A stretch of 64,000 bases of DNA, from positions 254,344 to 318,343 of the forward strand of contig SVSG01000001.1 of NCBI GenBank assembly GCA_015064415.1. The letters run 5' to 3'. The stretch comes from Oscillospiraceae bacterium. Lineage in GTDB: Bacteria > Bacillota > Clostridia > Oscillospirales > CAG-272. Each line of letters starts with the position of its first letter. The first letter of the stretch is position 1. The notes under the pieces are model-generated. The model was not told the origin of the DNA. It saw only the letters and a program-made list of their open reading frames with translations, and did not search any database. Below are positions 37,578 to 46,169 of the stretch, one piece after another. The translations under genes and the position numbers were made by a program.

Positions 37578-39131
37578 TTATCCAAGTGCCTCCAGCACCT
37601 CGCGGCGCGCGTTGTCCAGCGCGGCGGCGGTGGGATCGTAATCGTCAAAGGTGCGGCAGACCTTGTCGATGATGGCAAGCGCCTTTTCCTTATCCTTCTG
37701 TCCCAGCAGGTGCAGCAGCTCATAGTCCTCGGCACCCGTGCGCTGAGAATGCGCGCGCACGCCGTAGATCGGCCCCTTTTCGCCAAGATAGACCACGTGC
37801 GCATTGCCCGCAGGGAAACGGCGCTCGCGCACCTTGTAGCAGGTGTCGTTACGCTCCTCCTCGTTATGGCAATGATAGCCCCAATGCAAAAATCCGGGGC
37901 AGTTATACTTATAGCACATCCACATGGGCAAGCGGCTTGCCACCAGCGGCAGATCCATCACGCGGTTCATCACCTTGTTGGCCGGGAACCCGCAGGTGTA
38001 GATCCACATCTCCTCGCCCATCGCCTGCAGCTTCTTATAATCCTCCAGATATTTTTCAAACACGGCCTGCTTGACCACCCACACGTCAAGGCCGCCCGCA
38101 AGGTCGGTGCTTTCCACCGGATCGTTGATGACAACCCCCGGGATGCACTTGCGGCAGATCGCACCCACAATGCGGTAGGCGGCGCTGTTGTTGAACTGCG
38201 GCTCATCCATCAGACATTGCTGATAGTGCGCGCGCCAGCCGTTGCGCTCGATGCACTCGTTCGCGCGGGTAAAATACAGCTTCAGCTGACGGTAGCCCTC
38301 GATCGTCGTGACCTCGACCGTCTTATCCCAAAGCAGGAAAAGCTCGGGGGACTTCCACTCCAGCCATTGGATCGAAAAGCCGCCAAGAATCTTGGTAAAG
38401 CCCATCTCCAGCGCCAGATTGCCCACCGTCTCGGCGTGGGTAAAATCGAAGTCGATGACCTTGCCATCCGCATCATACACGGGCTCGCCTGCAGGGATCA
38501 TCAAATAATCGTTGCGCATATCCAGCTGATTCACAAGATAATTGCGCAAAACCTCCATATAGGCATCGGAATACGCTTCGACGTTGTGCTGGGTGGCGAT
38601 TCTGGGATAATACAGCCAGTTGATCATGTGATACTGCGCACTTTGCAACGCGGGGATCTGCGTCCGATAGATCTTGAGCGACACGGGAATGCTGACGCTT
38701 TCCGCGCCAAAGCTGACGGTAACGGTGCTCTCATACGTACCGACGGGAGCATCTGCCCCCACGTTGATGCGCAGGAAAAAGGCGGCTCTTCCCTCCTCGA
38801 TCCCGTCCTCAACGGGCTTGGTCACGTCATACACCCAAAAGGGGGCCTTGCGGGTGACAAAATCCTTGACCTCATCATAATTTTGTGTAGTATGCGTTTT
38901 CACGCCGCTGTTCTCGCTGACGTAAGCGGGCAGAAGCTGATAGGGCTCCAGCGTGCAGCCCTCACAAGCAAAGGAAAACGCGACCTGCTCCCCCGCCGTC
39001 AACGTTTTGTCGATCAGCACCTGAAAGCAAACGTCGCCGCCGCGCGCGGCATACAGCTCGCCCCCCTTTTGCGCGCCGATCTCGCTGTCGGGATACAGCC
39101 ATTCGTTATCCGAAAACACCTGATATTTCAT
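37578..39131 (-). CDS. DUF4091 (GH123-like) protein
   Basis: 517 residues from ATG 39131 (GGAAGG 8 bases upstream); the track to 39287 crosses the promoter and was shortened. The N-terminal 180 residues form a beta-sandwich; the rest is a predicted TIM barrel with the DUF4091 pattern, including ESTDLAGGLDVWVVKQ, EEMWIYTCGFPANKVMNR and the late FLHWGYHCHNEEERND. Related GH123 enzymes cleave beta-GalNAc from glycosphingolipids. No signal peptide, so it probably acts in the cytosol on imported sugars. Substrate not predictable. Confidence 0.8.
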   Translation of the reverse strand: MKYQVFSDNEWLYPDSEIGAQKGGELYAARGGDVCFQVLIDKTLTAGEQVAFSFACEGCTLEPYQLLPAYVSENSGVKTHTTQNYDEVKDFVTRKAPFWVYDVTKPVEDGIEEGRAAFFLRINVGADAPVGTYESTVTVSFGAESVSIPVSLKIYRTQIPALQSAQYHMINWLYYPRIATQHNVEAYSDAYMEVLRNYLVNQLDMRNDYLMIPAGEPVYDADGKVIDFDFTHAETVGNLALEMGFTKILGGFSIQWLEWKSPELFLLWDKTVEVTTIEGYRQLKLYFTRANECIERNGWRAHYQQCLMDEPQFNNSAAYRIVGAICRKCIPGVVINDPVESTDLAGGLDVWVVKQAVFEKYLEDYKKLQAMGEEMWIYTCGFPANKVMNRVMDLPLVASRLPMWMCYKYNCPGFLHWGYHCHNEEERNDTCYKVRERRFPAGNAHVVYLGEKGPIYGVRAHSQRTGAEDYELLHLLGQKDKEKALAIIDKVCRTFDDYDPTAAALDNARREVLEALG

Positions 39132-39164
39132 AAATGAACCTTCCTTTCGGCATATGGTGTCTCC

Positions 39165-39193
39165 AGTATAACACAAAACCTCGGCGCTTGCAA
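39165..39193 (-). promoter_or_regulatory. Sigma-A promoter of the DUF4091 gene
   Basis: Minus strand TTGCAA (39188-39193), 17-base spacer ending TGT, TATACT (39165-39170). Confidence 0.75.
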
Positions 39194-39237
39194 GCAAGTG
39201 GTGCGCAATTGACCGAAAAATGCAAATTTTGCTGAAT

Positions 39238-40350
39238 TTACGGCAATTTTTTACAACTCCGGGCCTCATTCCCCCGCGTATAATCAAAAATTGCCTTGAT
39301 CACAAAGGCGCAAAGGGGCCCGAGCAGGATCCCCGCCACTCCAAACAGACGGATCCCCACGTAAAAGGCAATCAGCATCAAAATCGGGTGCAGTCCGATG
39401 CTTTTTCCCACGAAATGCGGCTCCGCGATCTGGCGCACCACGGTGATGACGGCATACAGCACCAGGATCCCCACGCCGCGCAGGATGCCACCCGTCAAAA
39501 GACAAAACAGCGCCCAAGGCAAAAGCACCGTTCCCACCCCGAACACGGGGAGGATGTCCAGCGCGGCCGCCAACAGCGCCAGTAAAAACGGATATTCCAC
39601 GCGCAACAGCAGAAAGCCCAGCGTCAGCTCCCCCAGCGTCAGCAAAAACAGCCAAAAATACGCCTTCAGACAGCGTCTGCCGACCGCCAGTGCGCGCCGC
39701 TTCCATTCGGGCAGCTTTTCTGCGATCTTTTGCGGAAAGCAGCGCTTTATCGCCACGGTCATCGTTTCGTATTCGACAGCGAAATAAAAGCAGGCGATCA
39801 CCGTTACCAAAAGGAAAAGCAACACCCCGGGCAAACGGCGCAAAAGCTCACCCGCCGCACCCGCAAGCTCGCTTGCCATGCGGGATAGCGCGTTTTGCAG
39901 CTGTGCGATCAGATACTCCTGCGGATCCCCGATAAGGTCGCGGATCAGCTCCACCTCATGCAACTCGGAAAGCAAGGGCAGTCTCTCTCCGATCCCGCGG
40001 AAAAAGGCGATCAGATGCGCGACCTTGCCGTTCTCATCCCCAATATCATCGATCAGAAACTGTATCAGCCGTTGCACCTCCAAAAGCAATCGGTGACACA
40101 GAAAATAGCACAGAAGCCCCAGCACCACAAGCACCGCAAGCGTGACCAGCATCGCCCCCACGCGGGGCGGGCACCCCGTGCGCCGCGCAAACCGGATAAT
40201 GAGCGGCCGCGTAAGCACCGCCAGCAAAAAAGCAAGCAAAAAAGGCAACAACAGCCCGAACACGTGCGAGCAAAGCACGTATAAGATCAGTAAAGCCCCC
40301 GTGAGGGTGATCAGGATCGCCGCCGTGCGCTTCCAATCGATGCGATACAA
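39238..40350 (-). CDS. ytvI: AI-2E family protein, YtvI-type sporulation membrane protein
   Basis: 370 residues with about eight membrane segments. It starts at TTG 40350 behind a G-rich run (nine G) that serves as ribosome binding site. The family block is clear: FLLRVEYPFLLALLAAALDI, LPVFGVGTVLLPWALFCLLT and RQIAEPHFVGKSIGLHPIL. The overall length and helix pattern match TIGR02872 YtvI, a sporulation protein of the mother cell, more than the first AI-2E gene in this window. A sigma-E-like promoter at 40383-40412 fits. The transport role is unknown. Confidence 0.8.
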   Translation of the reverse strand: MYRIDWKRTAAILITLTGALLILYVLCSHVFGLLLPFLLAFLLAVLTRPLIIRFARRTGCPPRVGAMLVTLAVLVVLGLLCYFLCHRLLLEVQRLIQFLIDDIGDENGKVAHLIAFFRGIGERLPLLSELHEVELIRDLIGDPQEYLIAQLQNALSRMASELAGAAGELLRRLPGVLLFLLVTVIACFYFAVEYETMTVAIKRCFPQKIAEKLPEWKRRALAVGRRCLKAYFWLFLLTLGELTLGFLLLRVEYPFLLALLAAALDILPVFGVGTVLLPWALFCLLTGGILRGVGILVLYAVITVVRQIAEPHFVGKSIGLHPILMLIAFYVGIRLFGVAGILLGPLCAFVIKAIFDYTRGNEARSCKKLP

Positions 40351-40355
40351 GAAAT

Positions 40356-40364
40356 CCCCCCCCC
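40356..40364 (-). repeat. Nine-base G homopolymer at the ytvI ribosome binding site
   Basis: C9 on the plus strand, G9 in the mRNA, six bases before the TTG start. Slippage would change the Shine-Dalgarno spacing. Confidence 0.7.
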
Positions 40365-40382
40365 TTTTCCTGTTTACTCCCT

Positions 40383-40412
40383 ATAGTATGGTGTTTTTTC
40401 GGTAAAATAGAC
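40383..40412 (-). promoter_or_regulatory. Possible sigma-E-type promoter of ytvI
   Basis: Minus strand GTCTATT (40406-40412), 15 bases, CATACTAT (40383-40390). It resembles the sigma-E pattern GTCATATT-N14-CATACANT with mismatches. No sigma-A pair is visible. Confidence 0.4.
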
Positions 40413-40435
40413 GTCATTTCATGAAAATACAGATA

Positions 40436-40464
40436 TTGACAAATATTTTTTAATGTGTTATAAT
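40436..40464 (+). promoter_or_regulatory. Consensus sigma-A promoter of the cyclophilin lipoprotein gene
   Basis: TTGACA (40436-40441), 17-base spacer ending TGT, TATAAT (40459-40464). Leader about 100 bases. Confidence 0.9.
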
Positions 40465-40570
40465 ATAGTTAACAATGAATTTCTGCGTCTCAATTTCCCG
40501 GGCATTTACTGCCCCGACGCTGTCTGATATATTTATATTTTTTATTATTTTTGATTTTTGGAGGTTCGTG

Positions 40571-41227
40571 ATGAAGCGAATCCTGTTGATATTGATGGCC
40601 ACCCTTATGGTCTTTTGTTTGTATGCCTGCCAAACGCCGACTTCCCCCGACGTTGACGTTAATAACTGCTATACGACCGAGCTGCCCGCCGCCGAGGGAC
40701 GCACGCTGTTCGTGCAGTTCAAAATGTCCTGCGGTGCCACCTTTGTGGTCGAGCTATACCCTGAGTATGCCCCGCAAACGGTGGAAAACTTCCAAGATCT
40801 GGTCGAGCGCGGCTTTTATAACGGCCTTACCTTCCACCGCATCTGTGAGGGGTACGTGATCCAGGGTGGCGACCCCAAGGGAGATGGCAACGGGGTGGCG
40901 GAAAACCCGATCTACGGCGAATTTTCCGATAACGGCTTTTCGCAGAACACGCTCACGCACGAGCGCGGGGTGATCTCGATGGCACGCCGCAGCGACGATC
41001 CCAATTCCGCGGGCACGCAATTTTTCATCATGCACGCCACACATACGCGTCTGGACGGCGATTATGCCGCCTTTGGCCGCGTGGTTGCAGGTATGGAGAC
41101 CATTGACTCGATTGCCGCCGTTCCCGTCAAGGAACAGGTCCATAGCGCGGAAAAATCCAAGCCCGTAGAGCCCCCCGTCATTGAATCTGCCGTATTCGTC
41201 AACTACGTTGCCGAGCCCGCAGAATGA
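40571..41227 (+). CDS. Cyclophilin-type peptidyl-prolyl isomerase lipoprotein
   Basis: 218 residues from ATG 40571 with GGAGG 6 bases upstream. Signal peptide MKRILLILMATLMVFCLYAC ends in a lipobox Cys20. The cyclophilin domain (about 45-200) shows YPEYAPQTVENFQDLV, the catalytic Arg in FHRICEGYVIQGGDPKGDGNG-like order, GVISMARRSDDPNSAGTQFF and FGRVVAGMETID. It should speed folding of exported proteins at the outer face of the membrane. Single gene with own promoter and terminator. Confidence 0.94.
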   Translation: MKRILLILMATLMVFCLYACQTPTSPDVDVNNCYTTELPAAEGRTLFVQFKMSCGATFVVELYPEYAPQTVENFQDLVERGFYNGLTFHRICEGYVIQGGDPKGDGNGVAENPIYGEFSDNGFSQNTLTHERGVISMARRSDDPNSAGTQFFIMHATHTRLDGDYAAFGRVVAGMETIDSIAAVPVKEQVHSAEKSKPVEPPVIESAVFVNYVAEPAE

Positions 41228-41239
41228 TCTTAGCTACAT

Positions 41240-41274
41240 AAAAAGCGCGCACCGCCCGTCGGTGCGCGCTTTTT
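41240..41274. terminator. Bidirectional terminator between cyclophilin gene and sigF
   Basis: Stem AAAAGCGCGCACCG / CGGTGCGCGCTTTT between convergent stops. Confidence 0.92.
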
Positions 41275-42023
41275 TACACGATCAGCTCTCCGCGCAAAAA
41301 ATCCAGTATCTTTTTCTCCTCGCGCGAGATCTTGACCTGCGTCAGCCCCAGCGCGTCCGCCGTTTGCTGCTGCGTACGGTCGCGATAATAGCGCAAAAGA
41401 AGGATTTTGCGCCAAAGGGGCGGCATCCGCCCTATGGCGGCGCGCAAAGCCAGCTTATCGTTCAAAATTTCGGCCTCAAAGGCGCTTTCGTCATCCGTCA
41501 GGCGCTCCGCAAGCTCCCCCTTATCCTCCTCAAAGCAGGCGTCGGAAAGCGACGTTACGGGCGATACGGCGGCAAGCGCCGCGGCGGCCTCCTCTCTTCC
41601 CACAAGGCAAAGCGCGGCAAGCTCCTCAATGCCTGCTTCTCTCCCCTCCCTTTCCGCGATCTCGCGCCGCTTCGCCGAAAGCTCGGCGGCCAGCTTTTTG
41701 TAGGTGCGGCTGACGTGTAAGGGCCCGTCATCCCGCAAATGGCGGCGGATCTCACCCACGATAAGCGGCACCGCATAGGTGGAAAAGGCAAGCCCGCGCG
41801 AAAGATCGAAGCTGCGGATGGCGCGGATCATCCCGATCGTGCCGATCTGCAAAAGGTCCTCGTATTCCGTGCCCCTGTCCCGAAAGCGGAGAGCCGCGCT
41901 TCGTACAAGCCCCATATTTTCCGCAAGAAGCGTTTCCGTGGCGGCATCGGCGGCTTCTCTTGTGTCGGACTGCGCCGCCGCGATCAGGGCGTAATGGCGG
42001 CTCTGGCGGATGTTTTCCTCCAC
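41274..42023 (-). CDS. sigF: RNA polymerase sporulation sigma factor SigF
   Basis: 249 residues. Forespore-specific sigma factor, last gene of the spoIIA operon. Region 2 has NMGLVRSAALRF, EYEDLLQIGTIGMIRAI and FDLSRGLAFSTYAVPLIVGEIRRHLRD; region 4 has LRAAIGRMPPLWRKILLLRYYRDRTQQQTADALG and the helix VKISREEKKIL. The canonical SigF start and the LPG-type region 1 are shortened. It follows spoIIAB by 15 bases and converges with the cyclophilin gene. Confidence 0.93.
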   Translation of the reverse strand: MEENIRQSRHYALIAAAQSDTREAADAATETLLAENMGLVRSAALRFRDRGTEYEDLLQIGTIGMIRAIRSFDLSRGLAFSTYAVPLIVGEIRRHLRDDGPLHVSRTYKKLAAELSAKRREIAEREGREAGIEELAALCLVGREEAAAALAAVSPVTSLSDACFEEDKGELAERLTDDESAFEAEILNDKLALRAAIGRMPPLWRKILLLRYYRDRTQQQTADALGLTQVKISREEKKILDFLRGELIV

Positions 42024-42038
42024 GCGCTTCCCTCCCCG

Positions 42039-42488
42039 TTATACGCCGCCCTCGCGGCCGATGTATTTGGTCAGGATCACCAGTGTCCCCTTCCCTCTTT
42101 TTGAGCGAACGCTGAGTCGGTCCATAAAGCTTTCCATCACGGTAAAGCCCATACCGCTTCGCTCTCCTGCGGCATCCGTGGTGAAAAGCGGCTCGCGCGC
42201 AAGACGCACGTCGGGGATCCCGCACCCACGGTCGCGAATGGCGATGCGCACACCACCCTCGATCAGGCGCACGGTGATCGAGATCTCCCCCCGTCGCTCG
42301 CGGTACGCGTGCACGATGCAGTTGGTGACCGCCTCGGACACGGCGCATTTGATATCGGCAAGCTCGGTGGCTGAGGGATCACACTGGGCGCAAAAGGCGG
42401 CCACGGCAGCGCGCGCCACCCCTTCGTTGACGGAAAGTGCCGGCAAGGAAAGCCGCATGCGATTTCCGCCCCTTTTCTCTTTTCTCAT
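42039..42488 (-). CDS. spoIIAB: Anti-sigma F factor SpoIIAB
   Basis: 149 residues. Serine kinase of the GHKL fold that sequesters SigF and phosphorylates SpoIIAA. N-box CAVSEAVTNCIVHAY, G1 IAIRDRGCGIPD and G2 GERSGMGFTVME are present. ATG 42488 overlaps the spoIIAA stop as ATGA and has AAAGGAG upstream; an internal ATG at 42458 is the alternative and would give a more usual length near 139. Confidence 0.95.
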   Translation of the reverse strand: MRKEKRGGNRMRLSLPALSVNEGVARAAVAAFCAQCDPSATELADIKCAVSEAVTNCIVHAYRERRGEISITVRLIEGGVRIAIRDRGCGIPDVRLAREPLFTTDAAGERSGMGFTVMESFMDRLSVRSKRGKGTLVILTKYIGREGGV

Positions 42489-42829
42489 ATTTTTTCTCCT
42501 TTCGGCACATCCTCAATTTCAAAAAAGCGTTCCATTCCCGACAGCCGCAAGATCTTCAGCACACGGGGATTGGGAGCCGTCAGCGCCATCACGCCGCCAA
42601 GCTCGCGTACCAGGCGATACCGTCCCATCAAAAGCCCCAGCCCCGCGCTGTCCATAAAGTCGATGCGGGCAAGGTTCAACACAAGCCGTCGCGGCCGCTC
42701 GCGCCAAAGAAGCTCGTCCAGCTCCTCGCGCAGGGCAACCGCGCTGTGATGGTCGATCTCCCCATACAGATACACGCAAAGCAAGCCGTCGCGTGAGCGC
42801 GTATCATATCCGTAATTTCTGTGGATCAT
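42485..42829 (-). CDS. spoIIAA: Anti-anti-sigma factor SpoIIAA
   Basis: 114 residues. STAS-domain protein whose unphosphorylated form frees SigF from SpoIIAB. The phosphorylation site is Ser61 in RIDFMDSAGLGLLMGRY. Beginning of the spoIIA operon. SpoIIE, which dephosphorylates it, is not in the window. The upstream region has TATAAT at 42853-42858 with a TG extension and a hairpin over the -35 area; a typical sigma-H pattern was not seen. Confidence 0.95.
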   Translation of the reverse strand: MIHRNYGYDTRSRDGLLCVYLYGEIDHHSAVALREELDELLWRERPRRLVLNLARIDFMDSAGLGLLMGRYRLVRELGGVMALTAPNPRVLKILRLSGMERFFEIEDVPKGEKI

Positions 42830-42852
42830 ATTTTCACATCCTTTCTGCGCCG

Positions 42853-42892
42853 ATTATAACACACGCAATGCGAAAAAAAGGTCGCATTGCGG
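42853..42892 (-). promoter_or_regulatory. spoIIA upstream region: -10-like box and hairpin
   Basis: TATAAT (42853-42858, minus sense) preceded by TGTGT. The place of the -35 is occupied by a 9-bp inverted repeat CGCAATGCG / CGCATTGCG (42864-42891). An operator or stem may regulate entry into sporulation, but this is inferred from layout only. Confidence 0.4.
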
Positions 42893-42903
42893 CGACCCGA
42901 TAT

Positions 42904-42940
42904 AAAAAAATCAGAGCCCGCACGCGGGCTCTGATTTTTT
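42904..42940. terminator. Terminator of the GH42-like gene
   Basis: Stem AAAAATCAGAGCCCG / CGGGCTCTGATTTTT with CACG loop, right after the stop at 42943. Confidence 0.92.
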
Positions 42941-42942
42941 GC

Positions 42943-44991
42943 TTATTCTATATAAAATGCTCTTGCGCCGCGCGCGGGGATGGCAAGCTCCGCGCCACGC
43001 GAAATCTCTTCTCCCGTCAGCACGTCGCGCCACGTCACCCCTTCGGGGATATCGGGCACAAAGCACACGTCCTCACGCGGGAAAAAGCCCACGAGGCGGT
43101 TGTCGCGGTATACGGTACATTCGATAGGCGCAGTGCGCGTCACGCCTGCATAAGTAAAGATCTTACTCGCGGCGTTCACGTCAAGGCAGGTGCTTGCGGC
43201 AAGGATGTCACCGCTTTCCAGCACCCCGACCGTGCATACGCCCTTATAATCGCGGCAAAGCGGCGCAATGCCCTGTTGCGCGGGCAAGCGCAGATCGATG
43301 AACTCGTCGTCAGGATATTCCATATATTTCACGCCCTGCAGTGCCGCGCTCTCGCCCACGAACAAAATTTTGGCGTTTGAGGGGAGCAGGCCGCGCAATT
43401 TTTCGATATAGGGCTTATCCAAGCAATAGGGCGTCAGCAGAATGACAAGCTCGGTTTGCGAAAGATCGCTTCTTTCCACGTCCTGTGACAAAATCAAATT
43501 GCAAGGCGCACCGCAAAGATTGAAATTGCGCCACAGATGCTCCATACGGCGGTTGCGGGCGGGCGGTGTCCACAGCATACTCTGCTCGTCTACGATCGCC
43601 ACCACGCTGGAAGCGAAGCGGTGCTTCTTTTCGCAGACCTTCGACGCCACGCCGTTCAGCTTTTGCACAAAAGCCATAATTTCGGCGTCATCGTACCAAT
43701 TGCCCCCGAGATCCATAAACCAAAGGCCGGAATTATGCGCAAGGTTTTTGCAAAGTTCACGCAAAAGCATGCTTTCGGTATCGGATTTTCCGCGCGAATG
43801 CGAATGCTTGGCATCTCCCGTGGCCAGATGCGTGCGGATGTCGCATTCGTCCACCCACAGCTTGCGTGCGTTCACCGAGGTCACGGGGCACATTTCCCCG
43901 CCCGGCTCGCCCGGCTCGCTACGGCGATAGGGCTTGGGCGCGGCAAAAAAATCGATATACGGGCTGTTCAGCACGCGCTCATAGCCACCAAGATGGCTGG
44001 CACAGCCGCTACGCTCCACGTACATAATATAGCCGTAAAACACGCCCACGGGCTTATCGTCGGTCATTTCCTTGACGATCTTGCCGAAATGCTCCATCGC
44101 ATCAATACTGCATTCGTTTACGAACAGATCGTAATCCACCGCCCACTGCCCCACCTTGGGGTCACGCCAAAGCTCCTCGCCCTTTTCGTTTTTCGGCTCA
44201 CGCACAACAGAGGGCGGTACACTCTCTTCCCCGCAATCTCCCCACACGGCGCGCAGGGCGGCCTCGGAGCCGTATTTTTTCAATCCCCACGCGAGAAAAT
44301 GGCGGCGGTTGGACACGCCGTAATCGGGAAAGCGCCCACTCTGTCTGCCCCACACGATCGTTTCCCCGCACGTGCCATAGGCGATATGATAAGCAAGAAT
44401 GCGGTCACCGTAGGGGCCGTTTTCCAAGTGCTCGATCAGGCGGCGAAGCGCCTCGCCCGCATCTGCAAGCCACTTCTTAGAGGAAAAGCTCTGGCGCGCG
44501 ATCACGCCACCTACGTTCGGGCGCGTATCCTGCCAGCCGTTCGCGTTATAGTATCCCACCTCGGAATCATAACCGAGAATATCCTGCTTCAAGGTATCCA
44601 CCAACGCGCGCACGCCCTCGGCATCGCGCGGGCCGTCCTCGTAGACACAGACCTCCTCGGGGTACGCGGCGCACCAGTCCTGCGGCACGTTGAGCTTGAT
44701 GCGCGGGATGTAATACGCCGCCTTACCGACCTCAAAGACCTCGTGCAGCACGCGGTCGCAAAGCGTATAATCATACGTGTCGATGCCCACCCAACCGCTA
44801 TCCAAAATACAGGTGTGCAACGTCACGCCCGCCGCCGTGAAGTCAGCGTGCGTTTTCGCCTCGGAATAGGTGTCATTGAATACGATACGCTCGCCGTTTT
44901 CGTGATAGAGGGGCGGATCGTAGCAAAATCCAAGCCGCGACCAAAAAAGCGGTGTGGTGCGCAGCAAATGTAATGCTTCTTGTTTATTCAT
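42943..44991 (-). CDS. GH42-like glycoside hydrolase (beta-galactosidase-like)
   Basis: 682 residues from ATG 44991, after GGGAGCC. The N-terminal 400 residues resemble a clan-A TIM barrel: HIAYGTCGETIVWGRQSG holds a candidate acid/base Glu, and NARKLWVDECDIRTHLATGD holds a candidate nucleophile Glu. The next part has LVILLTPYCLDKPYIEKLRG and AKILFVGESAAL, as in the trimerisation (class I GATase-like) domain of GH42 enzymes. No signal peptide, so cytosolic. Exact sugar specificity unclear; related unclassified beta-galactosidase-like proteins are possible. Confidence 0.7.
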   Translation of the reverse strand: MNKQEALHLLRTTPLFWSRLGFCYDPPLYHENGERIVFNDTYSEAKTHADFTAAGVTLHTCILDSGWVGIDTYDYTLCDRVLHEVFEVGKAAYYIPRIKLNVPQDWCAAYPEEVCVYEDGPRDAEGVRALVDTLKQDILGYDSEVGYYNANGWQDTRPNVGGVIARQSFSSKKWLADAGEALRRLIEHLENGPYGDRILAYHIAYGTCGETIVWGRQSGRFPDYGVSNRRHFLAWGLKKYGSEAALRAVWGDCGEESVPPSVVREPKNEKGEELWRDPKVGQWAVDYDLFVNECSIDAMEHFGKIVKEMTDDKPVGVFYGYIMYVERSGCASHLGGYERVLNSPYIDFFAAPKPYRRSEPGEPGGEMCPVTSVNARKLWVDECDIRTHLATGDAKHSHSRGKSDTESMLLRELCKNLAHNSGLWFMDLGGNWYDDAEIMAFVQKLNGVASKVCEKKHRFASSVVAIVDEQSMLWTPPARNRRMEHLWRNFNLCGAPCNLILSQDVERSDLSQTELVILLTPYCLDKPYIEKLRGLLPSNAKILFVGESAALQGVKYMEYPDDEFIDLRLPAQQGIAPLCRDYKGVCTVGVLESGDILAASTCLDVNAASKIFTYAGVTRTAPIECTVYRDNRLVGFFPREDVCFVPDIPEGVTWRDVLTGEEISRGAELAIPARGARAFYIE

Positions 44992-45120
44992 AAAAGGGGC
45001 TCCCTTCCTGTTTTTCTTCATTTTACCACCTTCCCCGCCACGTGGCAAGGGATTTGGTGAAAAAGAGTTTCGTTTTTCGCAAAAAAACATTTTAATTTAT
45101 ATTGCAACCGCATTTCGATA

Positions 45121-45149
45121 TAGACATTTAAAAAAATATGTGCTATAAT
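45121..45149 (+). promoter_or_regulatory. Sigma-A promoter of the TPR protein gene
   Basis: TAGACA (45121-45126), 17-base spacer ending TGC, TATAAT (45144-45149). Confidence 0.8.
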
Positions 45150-45185
45150 AACGGCACAGAAATTTATTTGAAAAGAGGGATCATC

Positions 45186-46127
45186 GTGAAATTAGCAGGC
45201 GTAAAATTTTCGGAGCACACGGGGGGACTTTACCTCTCCGAAGACGAGCGAATGGCCGTTGTAGAGGACTTGCGACACCTCACGTTCCCTGCCTTTTTGC
45301 CGGGCCTCCTCGGGGAGGGCGCGCGCAAGACTCTTACTTGCCTTTTCATCCGCAACGTGTTCTACCCGTATGACGATGCCGATTTTGATCTTTCCTGCAT
45401 CCGATCGATCCTCCCCAATCTGGAGGCCGTGTCCTTCGCCCACGTAGTCAATGCCGAAGACGTTCCCGCCCCTGTTCGTATCGTGTCCGAGGCGCAGGAG
45501 CTTTACGCGCTTGCTCTTGCATCCGCCTCACCCGTGGAAGCGGCTTGCTACCGCCAATGCGGCAAGGTGGCAGAGTATTTTCAAACGCTGGACCGCGCCA
45601 CCCGCCTTGCCAAAAACGGGAAAGATGAGGAGGCGATGCATCTGTACAAAAAAATCGCCCTTTGCGATCCCACACTCAGCGACGGGGATGCCGAGCTTCA
45701 TTTCGGATATTGGCTTCACACGCTGGAGCAGTACAAGGACGCGTGGAAGTATTTCCGTTTCGTTTTTCAGCGCAAGGACCCCTCCCTTGCTGAAGAGCTT
45801 GAAACCGAGTATCTGCGCTGGATGGAAAATGAAACTTGCCCATACTGGCTATACCACACCGAATGGAAAGAATTTATAATCGACCTGGAAAATTACGTCC
45901 GCACTCGCATATACCGCGGTGCCACCCCCGACGTCAAAAAAGTTCTTTTGCATTGCCTTGGTTCCGCAGAAGAAGGCGCACAAATGCTTGCACGCGAGGC
46001 GTTGTTTGCCCTGTGCAAGATCAAAACCGTCACCGACACGGATGCGGCGCGCGCTTTTTTGCTGGACCCCGACACCACGATCACAACGGAAGAAATATTT
46101 TATTATCTGCTTGGATATGATAATTAA
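45186..46127 (+). CDS. Hypothetical protein with TPR-like middle
   Basis: 313 residues from GTG 45186 (GAGG 7 bases upstream). No signal peptide or membrane segment. The first 90 residues carry short leucine-rich segments (LTFPAFLPGLL, IRSILPNLEAVSF). About residues 130-195 look like one or two tetratricopeptide units (AKNGKDEEAMHLYKKIALCD, HFGYWLHTLEQYKDAWKYF). The C-terminus has a HEAT-like helical part (VKKVLLHCLGSAEEGAQMLA). It probably binds other proteins in the cytosol. I do not recognise a family. Confidence 0.7.
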   Translation: MKLAGVKFSEHTGGLYLSEDERMAVVEDLRHLTFPAFLPGLLGEGARKTLTCLFIRNVFYPYDDADFDLSCIRSILPNLEAVSFAHVVNAEDVPAPVRIVSEAQELYALALASASPVEAACYRQCGKVAEYFQTLDRATRLAKNGKDEEAMHLYKKIALCDPTLSDGDAELHFGYWLHTLEQYKDAWKYFRFVFQRKDPSLAEELETEYLRWMENETCPYWLYHTEWKEFIIDLENYVRTRIYRGATPDVKKVLLHCLGSAEEGAQMLAREALFALCKIKTVTDTDAARAFLLDPDTTITTEEIFYYLLGYDN

Positions 46128-46159
46128 AAAAACACGGGGCTGTGCAGCCCCGTGTTTTT
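46127..46159. terminator. Bidirectional terminator between TPR gene and EF-G paralogue
   Basis: Stem AAAACACGGGGCTG / CAGCCCCGTGTTTT between convergent stops. Confidence 0.92.
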
Positions 46160-46169
46160 CGTTTGCAAA

